Positions 20,201 to 32,216 of a DNA stretch of 64,000 nucleotides are shown here, in pieces. The stretch spans positions 1-64,000 of the forward strand of contig RCAB01000056.1 in the NCBI GenBank assembly GCA_003640385.1, in the 5' to 3' direction. The DNA is from Setaria digitata. Lineage: Eukaryota > Nematoda > Chromadorea > Rhabditida > Setariidae. Position 1 is the first letter of the stretch. Each line of letters starts with the position of its first letter. The translations under genes were made by a program, and so were the position numbers. The notes below the pieces were generated by a model. It was given only the letters and a program-made list of their open reading frames with translations. It had not been told where the DNA came from and did no database searches.

Positions 20201-23200
20201 ACAACTTACAATTAACGAGTACAACAATAGACCAGAAAGAAGTGTTTGAAGTGTGCACTTTTAACAAAATTTGATAAATTTTTAGATAAGTTTAAGATTT
20301 TACAATTTTTCAGAATACATATGTTAAGCAAAAAGAAAAAAAACAAACCTGTGTGGTTGGAAATTAAAAAAAAAAAAAAAAAAAAAAAAGGAAAAGTAAT
20401 TTGAGTTAGAAGTATTTTATCTGAAAATTTAAAATAAATTTTAAATTTCATAGTGCAATTTTTATGTGATAAAATATGGATTATATATTTGATTTACATA
20501 CATTATGTAGTGCAAGATGAGCTAAACATGGTGGGATATTTACTCTAAAAAAAAGATTTAATTTTATCACATAAAATATTAAATTAAAGAATGAATTTAA
20601 AATGACTATTTTTTTCTCTTTTCTGCTGTTTCAACAAAAGTACAAAAATGAATGTGAAAACACATACAATCTTTGAAAGACAAAGTTTTATAATACGAAC
20701 ATTTTGGCTAATACAAAGCAATATATTTGAAATTGGAATTGATAAGAGAAAAAAGAAATGGTAAGAAAGTTTGCTGAGATAAGATGATGAAGTTTTTGAG
20801 AGGATGCAAGAGGTTCTGCTGTTTTGTAAATATTTTCCAAGCAAAACGGATTGCAGGGCGAGAAGTTGCATCGTTGTTGAACAGCTGTCATTTTCAAAAA
20901 AAAAACTTTAAAATTTCATTTTTTTTTACCGAAGGACAGAAATAAAAAAAAATGTTTCACATTGAGTTCTGGACGAAAAAAAATGTGAAAAATGGAAGAA
21001 AAAGAAATGAAGTCGTACCCATTTTGCTCTTCACCTACACTAAATGCCTAGCAAACGAACCTCTAAAATTGTAATTTCAAATGTTTGATAAAAAAACCTT
21101 TCTCGAATCCAATAAATGAGCACTTCAAACCGATTAACTGAACCTAATACATATTAAAAATGTCACTTGGTACTTAACGTATATTCAAATGCCATGTATT
21201 GATTTCGTGTTTGGAACTACACAAATATAATTTCAATTTTTCCATTTCCTCCTTTGATATATTTGGCGGTCTAGTAAGAAAAGGAATTTATGATTGCTTA
21301 TTTTTGTTAAATGCACCAAATGTATACTTGGCTAATAAATATTAACAAATTTTAAAATGTAGTTTAATTAATGCCTAGTTTATGGCAAAGGAAGCTATGA
21401 AATTATAATTGTGATCCTTCTTTTTTTGAAACCCAATAAACAAGCACTTAACTGATGCAACTAAATAATGAATCGTATTTTCAAATTCTCGCAGTGAAAA
21501 AAAAAAAAAAAAAAAATGAATTCTTCTTACAGAACTCTATCATTATTTTTTTCATATCTGTGAAATTGGCGCTTCAATTCGGTTTAAAAGTTCTGCAAAA
21601 AAAAACTCGGAAAATGAAATTTTGGAAAAACTTTTGAAACTTTGACAACTTGGCACTTTTTTATATTTGATAAATATAAAAAAATAATTCATGAATCTAA
21701 AATTAGTGTGACAGTATATTTGCCTCAATTTTTTTCTTTTTTTGTAATATCATCACTTAATTCCATAAATTCAACAAGTTAGTAAAACAGTTTCATTTCG
21801 ATTTATTTCTACCTTTTCTATTTAATATCGAATTTTAATACTCGCTCACAAACTTCAATCAGTAAAAATTTGATTCTTTATTTTATTTCTCTGTTAACTT
21901 CATTTCGCATCGTGATGATTGTCTGCTCATATCATCTCATGGTGATCACAACACTTTTCACACAGAAATAGAGAAAATGATTACTTTTCTTCAATGCTCT
22001 AATTATTCTTACCTTTCAAATCGATAAGAAGTTGGAATTTGATAACTGAAATTAACTCAAATAATTTGTGATTAAGTTTTGTGATGACTGGTTTAAATCG
22101 CTATTTATATTTGCGTTTGCTGAAGCCATTTTTTCCTTTGGCTTTTTTTGCATTTAGCAATAATTCACTGGATTTGATAAAGCATATAAAATGAAATAAA
22201 TAATAATTGAGAATCGATTCAGAAAACAAATTCAAGGAAAAAGGAATGACTGATGAATAGAGAAATATGAAAAGAATGAAATATTTTGAATCATAAAAGT
22301 GATAGTTCAGCAAATTTTATTACCTAGTCAGAGTGTGTTCGCTTTTCTCACTTTAAAATAAACGATTTATTTCTTTTTTTATTTTTTCTTAATAACACAA
22401 ACTTATAAAATTTTCGTATAGACCACAAATTCTATTGTGAAGCGTGAATATTTCTTTTCTTTTTCGTTTTCTCTAATTTAGCAATTAACAAAAAATATTA
22501 ATAAAATCGCAATAACTAAACATTCAACGAAAATATCAGAATTCATTCGAATATTTATCATTCGAATTTAGAAATTTCCTGGATTGCCGCTGATTGGATT
22601 AAGTTATCATGAGTGACGAACGAATTTGATAATGATCAAGTATGGAGCCAAGAGTGATAGATATCAGTACGGTCTAAAATACAACAAACAAATAACTAAA
22701 AGTGACAGTAATGGATTGCAAATTAATCAAAGAGAAATAACTGTTTGTTGTTGCTGCGAGCAGACACGGAAAGGAATAGACTGAAATTCTTAATTAGTGA
22801 AGGCTGAAAATTTGTTGAAGTTTGCAAGAGATGAATGGGATGGAAGTTCAGACGGTAGTTGAGAATGCAAGCAATTAAAAACAATATTTTCGTTTAACTT
22901 ATGCTTTACTCTTCTCTTCTCCTAGCTGTCATAACTTTCAGGACAACTGGTCGACAGCTGTTATTCTTATCGATAAGCCAACTTAGTGATAAGAAGAAAT
23001 CATGAAGGAAGCTGAAAAAAAAAAATGCGAAGAAAGCGAGATTCAATAGCTTAGCGATTTAAAAAGAAAAAAAAAAAAAAAAGAATTATCAAAAAAACAA
23101 AGTGAGAAATAAGTGAAGCGATTAATTAATTGACCAATTAATTGGTTTCTTTTTCAAGTTCCTTAATTGGGAGGGAAAAATGATCAAAAATTTGCTCCAA

Positions 23201-24029
23201 ATAACAAATAGCTTGTTCTCTTTTGTCAGTTGAATGCTATACACTAGTGTAACTGAATTCTGCAGTGTTCTAGATGCCTCATTGAATTAAAATGTAGTAT
23301 TTGAGTCCTTCGCTCTATAATTCTTTTTTAATTGAGCAATATACGTATTGCTAAACTATCTCAACATCACCATGACACTTCGGTATTATCATAATAATTA
23401 AAAAATAAATAGCATAAATATGTAAAAATTGGAAGTAAACTGGTTAAAGCTAAGGGATAGAGCAAGAAATGACAGAATCATTTTGATAGCACTAACTAGT
23501 TCTTTAAATGGTCTAACTTAGCACGAGCATAAGATCACTTGAGATAAGTTTACTTTTTTAATACCAACAGTACATTTAGCATACAATCAGGAGGGAAACA
23601 CTCCTATATCGCGAATCAGAATTGTTTCCAAGACGAAAAAAAAAACAAAAATTTAGATGTTGTAATCGAATTGTCGATTTTTTTTACTTGAACGGTTCAG
23701 TTTTTTGTGACATGTTTAATTAAATCGAACACCTGTTGTGTTCTTTTTTATTTTATTTTTTCTTTTAAATGGAATTTAGAAAAATGATAGCAAAATTTCT
23801 GCATAGCTATTCATATTGCTTACTGAATTTATTAATAAAATGATAAGAACAAGAGAAAATTTATACCTTTCAATTCTATTTTACTATTTAATCGGAAAAA
23901 ACAAGCAAAAATATTGGAAACATTAAGGAAGAAAATTGTTTTAAACCATAATTTTACTTTTTGAAATGTAATTTCCACCGGAAAAAAATGAATTAAACAT
24001 TGGAGAAATTAAATTTTGATTTCATACAG
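14267..24029. other. Long AT-rich gene desert
   Basis: Nearly 10 kb in which I find no credible exon. It contains many A- and T-homopolymers (for example T-runs near 17980 and 18027, A-runs near 19081, 20371 and 21497), scattered GATAA sites and the small duplication listed separately. Frames around 20584-20897 (minus) and 22101-22313 lack splice support. Confidence 0.55.
17892..17967. repeat. Imperfect tandem duplication, two units
   Basis: Unit one, 17892-17926, starts GCATAATGTCTAAT and ends AGTGATAG; unit two, 17927-17967, starts GCATAGTGTCTAAT and ends AATGATAG. The second has a few inserted T/C bases. A simple local duplication; no function seen. Confidence 0.7.
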
Positions 24030-24151
24030 GAAATGATACGTCTAGGTCCTGTTTTGAAAAGAAATCAAAACGAATTCTATAAAGGTACATTGAGTTCCAC
24101 ACACATTAGACTGAGTGGCACTCCAGAAAATTCCAAACATTGCGACATTGA

Positions 24152-24550
24152 ATGACGACAATAAGTGAAATTGTAAGGGACCTGAAACTTTTAGATGTGG
24201 AAATGTCTAAAAAAGAAAATTTTCCAGAAAGTTTTGACCAATTTGATCAAAGAAACCGATGGCAAAGTTGTCCATCGTATCTATTCGTAATTATTTCTTT
24301 CAAAAAAAAAAAAAATTCCAAAATTAATGCACTAATTTGGAGAATGGAACTTGAGTCTAGTATTCCTTAAAGATGCGAACAATTTTTTCAACACATATTA
24401 TAGGAATGTAGTAATTTCGATATGCTTTTTACGATTACTTTACTGAATACGACAGTGATAGCTGAACATATTCCTGAAACATCCATGCTAATCCGAACTG
24501 ATATATTGGATCCGAGTGGTGCTCTGGAAAGAAAAGGGCAAAATAGTTGA
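24152..24550 (+). CDS. Possible two-exon small gene or relic, unknown function
   Basis: Exon 1 would be 24152-24286 (45 codons from ATG) and exon 2 24404-24550 (48 codons plus TGA), joined across a 117-bp intron with a GTAATT donor and a TATTATAG acceptor, both phase 0, giving 93 residues. The first half is charged (SEIVRDLKLLDVEMSKKENF). The second contains AEHIPETSMLIRTDILDPSG, whose spacing recalls the start of a cadherin repeat (E..P..T..L....D.D.SG). That resemblance is inference and weak. A neighbouring frame at 24030-24152 is open into this ATG but one base out of register, so this could be the remains of a larger gene. I do not recognise the family. Confidence 0.3.
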
Positions 24551-25942
24551 TAAGCAGTTTTATTTCCGGTTTTTTTCTGTTCCACCTACATCCCTGAATG
24601 TTAACGCATGAATAGACTAATTAATTGTCGAAAATATAAATGATTTGGGACTGAATTTACAGACTGCTCAAATTTGTATGGATTAACAAATAAATAACAT
24701 TGGCTTACAAATTAACTGATTGAAATCTATTAATTGCTCAGATTTTAAAAGAAAGAGCCAACTGATAAGACGAGTTATCAAGTTATTATATTAACATCGC
24801 GGTAAATTAATAATTCAGCAATTATCTAGACAAATAAGTGATGTTTTGTTGATAAAATTATTTCTGGCTGATAATTCTGTCCTTCACATAAATGTATATT
24901 TCAGCATTTTCATGCATAGATTGATATCGGAAGTAATCTTAGAGAAAAATAAACGAATGAATCAGAAAGATTTAAATGATTATTTGTACATGAGTGGGCC
25001 ATTCTACTAATCTTAAGATGAGTTCATCATTAAATGTTAATTGTGGAAATCAAAATGTTATTGCTTTACAGTTAAAATTGCGCCTAATTTTTAATTGTTT
25101 GCTAGCTAATCCAAAAATTATTCATTTACACGACAACTTCTTATTTGAATGAATGAATGAATTCATTAAATCCATAATTCATTACTGAAATTTAAATCAG
25201 TAAGTTGATCTATTAATATTGAGAATTACCAGCTGGAATACAAAATGACCACTTGCCACAAATGAACAGAACCAATAATTTATCATTTAATTCATTGTTT
25301 TTATTTAATTAACTACTGCTGAATTTTTCAGGAGAAAAAAAAACGAAACTGAGAGGAATGAAAATTGTTAGATATCATCAGTACTAACAGATGCCATATT
25401 GCTTTACACAATAATAATTATTAATACTGAGGAAAACAATTTTTTGTTTTGACGATCGATTTATAAGCATTTACATCTTAAAACACGACAAATACCTGAC
25501 AGGATTAGCCAGAAGAGAAGAAAGAATTTTAAATAATAGAAAATATTTTCTTCGGGAAAAGTAGTTCTTCTTGTTATTTGAAATTGAAAGAGATAAAAGT
25601 GTTAATTGAAATTAGCTTTATTTATCAATTAAGTAAGGTGGATTTAAATTCCTGAAGTTTTCGAATTTTGATTTCAGATTTTTTATGCAATTATTTAGTT
25701 GCATAACCTAATATTCAAGCACGAGTAAATCATCAATCGTATGTATACATTGTATGTCTATAAGGGTTAGAAATATTTCGTGTTAATATCCATGAAAGAA
25801 TAATCAAATTATAATTAATGGAAATGAATATCATCAGTTCAGCAGGCGGTTACATCTGAGTTATTTAAATTATCAAATATGGAAAATTAGATTAGATTAG
25901 TCCAATTATTTAGCAATAAAACGAATAAAGCCATTAACTACT
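24551..25942. other. AT-rich non-coding DNA
   Basis: No gene or clear regulatory structure visible. GAATGAATGAATGAATTC near 25148 is a short GAAT repeat. Confidence 0.55.
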
Positions 25943-26040
25943 AATTTCACTTTTCCTTTTTTATAAAAAATGATTATTAAATTATTAATTTAATTAATTT
26001 CACTTTTTCCTTTTTTGCAAATTTATAAATGATTATTAAA
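25943..26040. repeat. Local tandem duplication, diverged
   Basis: Copy one, 25943-25981, and copy two, 25996-26040, share AATTTCACTTTT(T)CCTTTTTT at the left and ATGATTATTAAA at the right, with a small insertion in copy two. Confidence 0.75.
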
Positions 26041-26313
26041 GCACCGAGAAAAGAGTTTGCATCGAATTAATGATCGTCAGTTGTTGTTATCTGCTTAAAT
26101 AGTGCTACTACAAATGAAACGGATATTGTTATAAAGAATTCTCCATCACCATTTCGTAAAATCCCATTTTACATCAATATAATAAGTTGTTAGTTGGAAT
26201 TTTTCATTTTATAATTAGTCAAGGACAGAAGTGAAAAGAACAAGTACGAAGGTATTGTATAAAATTGAAAAATTGTTTTAAAAAGTTCAAAAGGAAAAAT
26301 CATTTTCCAAAAA

Positions 26314-26352
26314 AGATCATTTTCCACTCATTCTTATCAGTGAAAATTATTA
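26314..26352. repeat. 39-bp direct repeat, left copy
   Basis: Identical over 39 bases to 26591-26629 (both begin AGATCATTTTCCACTC and end AAATTATTA). The two copies bracket about 240 bp that contains an inverted repeat pair (26359-26374 and 26423-26438). Confidence 0.9.
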
Positions 26353-26358
26353 CCTAAA

Positions 26359-26438
26359 CTAAACTTTTATATTTGGTATCTACGTAATTAGCTGAACAAA
26401 TAATTAATCGTGAAGTGTAGCAAAATATAAAAGTTTAG
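26359..26438. repeat. 16-bp inverted repeat pair
   Basis: CTAAACTTTTATATTT at 26359-26374 is the exact reverse complement of AAATATAAAAGTTTAG at 26423-26438, with a 48-base loop. It sits between the two 39-bp direct repeats. Confidence 0.85.
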
Positions 26439-26590
26439 GTTTCAAAATTGTCGACAAACAAACTTTCATTTCTACTTTACCGATTCTTTTCTTTGCTGTC
26501 TTCCAAAATGTCAGTTATTTCGAAAGTATTTCAATCTTTTTTCTTTTTTCAACCATTTTTTTCCTTTCAAATTATTTTACATTTTTTTTC

Positions 26591-26629
26591 AGATCATTTT
26601 CCACTCATTCTTATCAGTGAAAATTATTA
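26591..26629. repeat. 39-bp direct repeat, right copy
   Basis: Exact second copy of 26314-26352. It lies immediately after a T-run and CAG, so the right copy is preceded by TTTTTTTTCAG. Confidence 0.9.
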
Positions 26630-28125
26630 GACTATCACATCAAGATTGTACAAATGAGTGAAGTTGATACTAAACATTAGCAAGTTCAAACAAGTGCAAT
26701 GAAATTTTCAGTAGCCTATCAGTTTTTTTTCTTTTACTCAAGACTAATACATTAAGATTCACTTTAATTATACTCGAATATATTGAAAAACTGGACGAGA
26801 CTGAATGAAAAGCAAGGTGAAATTGAAGATTTCTCTTAATTAATTACTAAAAAATGTTTGGCAGCCATACAAGTCCGATACTCAAGTTAGCGATGGTTGC
26901 CGATCGGACGATTAAACAATTAATTTCCCGGAAAAAAAGAATTCGATAATGTCAATGGTTGGAAAGTATATTCCGTCCGGATCGGAAATTCAATCAGTCA
27001 AACGATTATTGCACGGGCAGTTTTCATATTCAATTTAGGTGAAACGTCGCAAGTTCCGCTTGACTCTTTCCGGATATTTCCGCACCGCATTTCATTTCTT
27101 TTCCAATTACTTTCAGTTCTTTCGCTGTTTTGTGTCGGCATCCTTTTCATCCAGTATGTCAGCTGTCAATCTAGATCGATTCCCATCAATCTCCATCTGA
27201 ACAATTGATCCGATTTTCTCGAATTTGAAATAAAATATAAATTTTGATAGAATTTCCAGAAAAAAAAAGTAAAATTTAGCTTAATTTCGCTATGTCCAGC
27301 AACAAACATGAATGAGTATTTTCTGAAACTCCCAATGAACATGTGGTATGGATCCGGATAACGGTATTGTGTGATGATCATCACATCGATCAATGAATGG
27401 ATCGATCGATCGATCAGTGTTCTGTATTTCATATGGGAAATGCATCTTGACATGATTAGCATCTTGCTGGCGAGAAGACGGCGTCGCGTCGTCAGCTTTC
27501 GTTTTTCACTTCTAATTTTTCCACCAGACGAATTTCACTCCCTCTCTTCGTCCCTCTCTCCCCCTCTCGGTGAGATTTCTCTGTCTCGAGTTCAAATCCT
27601 GTCCACTCTCGATTCCGTTCACTTCCAACTCCTTTGCACAAGTCTCGCGTTTCCATTTCAGTCTATCTTTGCTTCCATTCTCGCCTCCATACACAAGACC
27701 GCATTCCGATCCCTCCACATTATTTACCTTTCCATCTTTTGTTTACCCTTTCCAGTGACTCTCAGCTCCTCTTCTCCCAACCCCCGCAACTCCCCGCATC
27801 TCCCGCACCTCCCGTATCCCCCGTATCTCCGTACTGCGTCCCAGCTCTACTTACCAGCAACCATCTTATCTATTCGGTCGTCTTCAACAGTAACACTATT
27901 AATTTGGATTTGTCTCACATTCCTCTTTGAATACTTTTCATTTCTAAATTTCTCATTTAATTTCATCGCAATATATTATATAGTTCTAATTCTTTCACAC
28001 AAAAGTTTGTGCCAACAGATCGTTGCAGTATTATTAATTAATAATTTTGTTCACTTAATCGATTGTTTCATGATAAATCGATAATTGGATGAGTTTTAAC
28101 CACTAATTGGCGATTATTTTGTTCA
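26630..28125. promoter_or_regulatory. Upstream region of the small membrane-protein gene, pyrimidine-rich
   Basis: This interval precedes the gene at 28126. It includes a GATC-rich stretch at about 27381-27420 and a strongly C/T-rich block at about 27530-27880. A 237-codon plus frame covers 27371-28084 but is compositional (Ser/Leu/Pro/Phe from C/T runs) and I do not treat it as a gene. The block is a reasonable place for the promoter and 5' UTR; that is inference from position only. Confidence 0.4.
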
Positions 28126-30725
28126 ATGGCTTATAGGAGTGACTACAATTACGGAAGTGGCTACACAACAAGCTATTCCAGTAGCTATTACGGTTATCAG
28201 GTTTGTTTTTAATCCCCCTCTTATCATTATTAATATAATTGTGACTATGGCTAAAATAGCATGGTCTAATTAGCTATTATTATTCGATTAGCACCTGGAA
28301 GCCATTTCTTTATTTTTTCCTCCGTTTCAATTCTCTCAAACTGGGTCCGGTTAGATGTATAAGTTGCAAATTTTGTTTCCTCTTTCATCTATTTCGGATC
28401 AGTTTGTCACTAATTGAAATTGGTCACACATAATTTATGGAAAACAGCATGGAAGTGTAGAAATTTAATGGAAAAGAAGGAAAAGTAATTAATTATAACC
28501 TAAGTAATTATTGAAAGCTTATTTTCAAAAACTCCGCGGAACTTTTTCCCTTCATTTCACGAATTTTTGAAATAAAGTTTTATATCAAATAGTGCCTACT
28601 TCTTTTTTCAGGAATTTTTGAAAATGCTAGAATATATAGATTAGCTTTGAAAAAATCCAACGATTCGAAAAATTACTTCTAAAGTATTTTCGAGAAATAA
28701 TTTCGAGAATTAATTTTCACTTCGAAAACTAATCTCAACCTCCTTTTTTCAGGTAGCTGTAATATTTGCAATAGTAATTGCCGGTGTTTTACTTTTTGGA
28801 ATATGTGCGGCTATCATTTATTTCGGATTTGTCAAAGGGGTTTGTATACGATTATGTTTTGCTTCCTACAAACAGTGTTGTTTGTTGTTTTGAAACATTA
28901 TTGACTCTTGTCTATAAACAGTGACATTTGTTTAAAAACAACAATGTTTACATTTTATTGATAAAACCAAAAATTTGTTTGTTTCTGTTAATTAAACAAT
29001 ATTTTAAGTTTGTTACTTAACCTTGCAAGTTTAAAAGTTGACTATAAATTGAGAATAAGTGTAAGTATGACACCGCAGTTCAAACAATGTAATTTTACAT
29101 TGATATGTTTTTCTCGAAAAATTAAATGATCCGTAAGTTGCCAATGAATAATTGAGGGAAAATATTTTTAAGATCACTGCTTCATTATTTCAAGATGCTA
29201 GTTATTCGATATCCAGATTAAGATATCATCCGGAAATACTCCACATTGTGCAGTAGTCCGGAAATGCATTTTTGCAGGATAATTAGTTAGAAATTCACGA
29301 GATAATCAGTTAGAAATTTGTTTTGCTGAATAATTACGCCACCATCTAGCACTACGTTTTTTTCTGGATATTTCAGTGAACTAAAAATTCGTATTTTATA
29401 AATTGAAACATTATAGATGAGAATGAATAAAAAGCAACGACGTACGGGTGATGGTACAACGTCAAAACCAGCCAGTATTTTACGAGTACCAACAACAACT
29501 TACACATCGCTAAGAAGTGAAAAACCACCATTTCCACATCAGTTAGTTCTTTTTATTCTAAGTATATCAAAATTTTCACTCATTAAGTTCAAACTTTTAG
29601 AATTTGATATTGCTTTTGGTACATTGATAGATGATGGCTGAAATCATTTCAGGCATTTTCATACAGTGCAAATAATCGTTTCTAGCACATCAATATTATA
29701 TTTCGATTTGATAGTTCTTTATTGGCTTTTGTAAACATACTGTGGCATAGGTTTCATTAAATAATTGGACCGGTTTAACGATCCGGTCACATCAGGATTC
29801 TAGGGGCGCGCCCGATCATTCTATGGAGAAAAGAGAGGACAAAATTTTGGAATTTTTTAATACACATACATTTGTGGAAATGATTCACTGGCGTTTCTTC
29901 TTTGTACCTGTAATACTGCACGTTATTTCACGTTCAGTCTTTTCTCATTTCAACAATCTGATAACTTCCAAAATTTAATTTCTGATCAATTGTTGTCTAA
30001 TTCTAGGCAGCCAAGTGGTACTTACGTGCCGAGCCTAGAAACACCAATTCTGCAATCGTCGATGCATACTCAGCCAGCTTATACATCACCACCACCAATT
30101 TATGCTGTTCAACCTTATAATTTGCAAGCTCAGAAGCAGCCCTTCCAAAACAGTTATGCACGTTCAGAAGACGTGAACGATAATATGTCACAGCGTCAGG
30201 TAAGTTTCAGTGTGTTATCAGCGAATTAGTGATTTATTTAGAAGGTAATGTATCAGAAGTTTCATCCTTTTTTCCCGTGCAGATTCGTAATGTTATAATG
30301 TTAGTTTCTACAAAATATTTTCAGCTTTCCAGGAGATCTGGATGTATTTATGCTTAACATAATGAAAATACTGATATTCGAGTCGAATTGCAGCTTCTTT
30401 TGATGGGTTCTTACGCCAGTCTCATTAACTTTTTCGGAGACAAATTGAAATTAGACTTAAGAAAGCACTAATTAATTACGGAATAGATGGTCATGATAGT
30501 TTCTTTACTAAAAATATTTAAATTTTTATTAATAGAGCAGCAAATCATATATGTATTATCGATTGATAATGTACGACATTATGCGATATACTGCTTGCTG
30601 ATTTTTCTGTTGTGTCTTTAAGATGTAATTTTTCTCAGGACTTTCCGAGCTCGAAAGGAATAACCGGAAGAGAAAATGTCATACCGGAAGAATATGCTCA
30701 TTCATTCCATACGTCAGCTGTTTAA
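28126..30725 (+). CDS. Single-pass membrane protein with PPxY motif and PDZ-ligand-like C-terminus
   Basis: Five exons: 28126-28200, 28753-28839, 29417-29541, 30007-30199, 30639-30725; 567 nt, 188 residues plus TAA, all junctions in phase with GT/AG ends. Residues 1-25 are Tyr/Ser/Gly-rich with no signal peptide and no Cys. Residues 26-51 form one hydrophobic helix (VAVIFAIVIAGVLLFG...), followed by a basic stretch NKKQRR, so the C-terminus should be cytosolic (type III topology, inferred). The tail is Pro/Gln-rich, with PPIY at 125-128 (a PPxY ligand of WW domains, as in Nedd4-family E3 ligases) and the terminal residues TSAV, fitting the class I PDZ pattern S/T-x-V. The architecture resembles Shisa/WBP1-like adaptors, but the Cys-rich ectodomain of those families is absent. 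I do not recognise the family. The first ATG is chosen because it opens the frame of an exon with a good donor. Confidence 0.8.
29768..29813. repeat. GC-rich hairpin cluster within an intron
   Basis: GACCGG (29768-29773) pairs with CCGGTC (29783-29788), and 15 bp later GGGCGCGCCC (29804-29813) is a perfect 10-bp palindrome. Such GC content is exceptional in this intron and this window. Confidence 0.8.
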
Positions 30726-30895
30726 ATGTCGGGAGGTTGTTCGCTCTTTTTCAGAAAAATAATTCTCGACAAATATGAATGCATTTGTAAAATATTGCTT
30801 TTTTCAGTGAAGTGTTTGATTCCCTTTTTTCCCTCCCATCTCTAAAACTTTTAGATTGATGTTATGAATCCTATGTCTAATTAATTAACTGGGAA

Positions 30896-30901
30896 AATAA
30901 A
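30896..30901 (+). terminator. Candidate poly(A) signal AATAAA
   Basis: AATAAA lies 171 bases after the TAA at 30725, followed by a T-rich stretch. It would end the short-tail transcript of the membrane-protein gene. Confidence 0.55.
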
Positions 30902-32080
30902 AAGGTTTTTTCCTCTTCCTACTATTTTATGTTTGTTTTTCATTTCTTTCTTTTTCTTCACTTACAACACTTTATATTTTTATTTATCTTTTTCTTGAAT
31001 GGTAATTTTAAAATGGATAATTCTAGTCAAGCATTGATAGCACTAATTATCTGTCGCCAACTAACTAATTAATTAGAAAAAATTATAATAGGAAAGGAGC
31101 AGTGCACTATGGTTGCACAATTGATGCTGTCTGAATTATTCATTTGTGAGTTGTGAATTTAAATATTTGTTCAGTTGTGTTTTTTCTTTTTCCTCTTCCT
31201 TTAATTTACTTCCAGATTTAATTCTTCCTCATTAGTGCCTAATCATTCTATTAATAACGATTCGATTTGCATTTTACTGTTCATTTCCTTCTCATTACCT
31301 CATATTAATTTCCAGTTAAATTGATGTGACAACAGTAACAACCCAAAGTATGTGTGTTTGTGTCACTGATATAGTAGCAGATTTGTACAGTATTTCGTAT
31401 ATGCAAGAATATAATAATTAAAAATTAGCGAATTACTGTTTAATGATTTGAGCAGAATCTTCGAACGCAACAACTGCACCACCGAGTTGTTTCATGATGA
31501 TTGATACACATATCATTTAAGGTCAATTTCAAATTAGAAATTAACCTAAAACAAAAATAGAATCAGATGATAATATAGAAATTAACTATTTGCCAGAAAT
31601 AGGAGGAGGGAAAGAATATAGTAGTATTAAAAAATTACGGTGAAATTACGACCAAAATATGAAAGAAGCAATTATTAGATGTCTACCTGATATGTGAAGT
31701 GAATAAATGGAGAAATCAGTGGGGAGAGCATGCTCTAAAACTTAGTAATTAATTAATAGTGATTGGAATTAAAGCATTATGTGATGCTAGGTTAAGACAA
31801 GAAACGAATTGTCCGGCATTTAATTTTATCAGCCAGGAAAGAAATTTGGAAGATTTGGTGGGATAATAAAAAAGAATAAGTAAATGTCGAAATTAAAATT
31901 ACAGGATCAAATGACATCGGATCAGATGTTTGATCAAATTTCAATTGATTTTTTTCTCTAGATCAAAACAGTTAAATGTTCCGAAATGAATTTCTCCTAA
32001 TGGTATGAGTCGGAAAACTCCTCTCCTTGCTTTCCAAATATGTCTGAAGAGAATAGAGTTTTATTTCTTATTTATTTCAG
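30902..32080. other. Non-coding spacer or intron
   Basis: AT-rich, no exon visible. If the exon at 32081 belongs to the upstream gene, this is intronic in the longer transcript; otherwise it is intergenic. Confidence 0.5.
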
Positions 32081-32216
32081 CAGACATTTTTTTCATCTTC
32101 AAATTTTGAAATGCAAACTTCTGGAATGATTAAAGGCTGGGGAGAAACAAGCCAAAAATTCTCCACACATAACGAACCACTTCAAGAAAAGTTTCTTTGT
32201 GTTGCAGCAAATGGCA
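32081..32216 (+). CDS. Probable alternative exon of the upstream membrane-protein gene
   Basis: Bounded by a very good acceptor (TTATTTCAG) and donor (GGCA|GTGAGT), with 45 open codons plus one base (residues such as EMQTSGMIKGWGETS and EKFLCVAANG). It enters in phase 0, the phase left by exon 4 of the upstream gene (ending 30199), so skipping 30639-30725 would continue the frame. Leaving in phase 1, it can join an acceptor at 32511 (ATTCAG), giving 24 further codons to TGA at 32588; the isoform would be about 230 residues and end KRAL, without the PDZ-type end. The CAGCAG at the start could be a tandem acceptor. It might instead belong to a separate gene. Confidence 0.5.

Noticed and set aside
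20584..20897. Minus frames with a Cys-containing start (CNFSPCNPFCLENIYKT)
   Set aside because: No acceptor or donor in place, and the plus strand is equally open; the Cys spacing matches no family I know.
26853..26948. Small ORF beginning MFGSHTSPILKLAM
   Set aside because: Thirty-one codons with a basic end but no donor, promoter or homologue apparent; within chance expectation.
27580..27610. TTCAAATCC resembling a tRNA T-arm
   Set aside because: The flanking bases do not pair and no acceptor or anticodon stem is present.
27371..28084. 237-codon plus frame upstream of the membrane-protein gene
   Set aside because: Composition is Ser/Leu/Pro/Phe from a C/T-rich block; two other plus frames and a minus frame are open over the same bases and no motif is visible.
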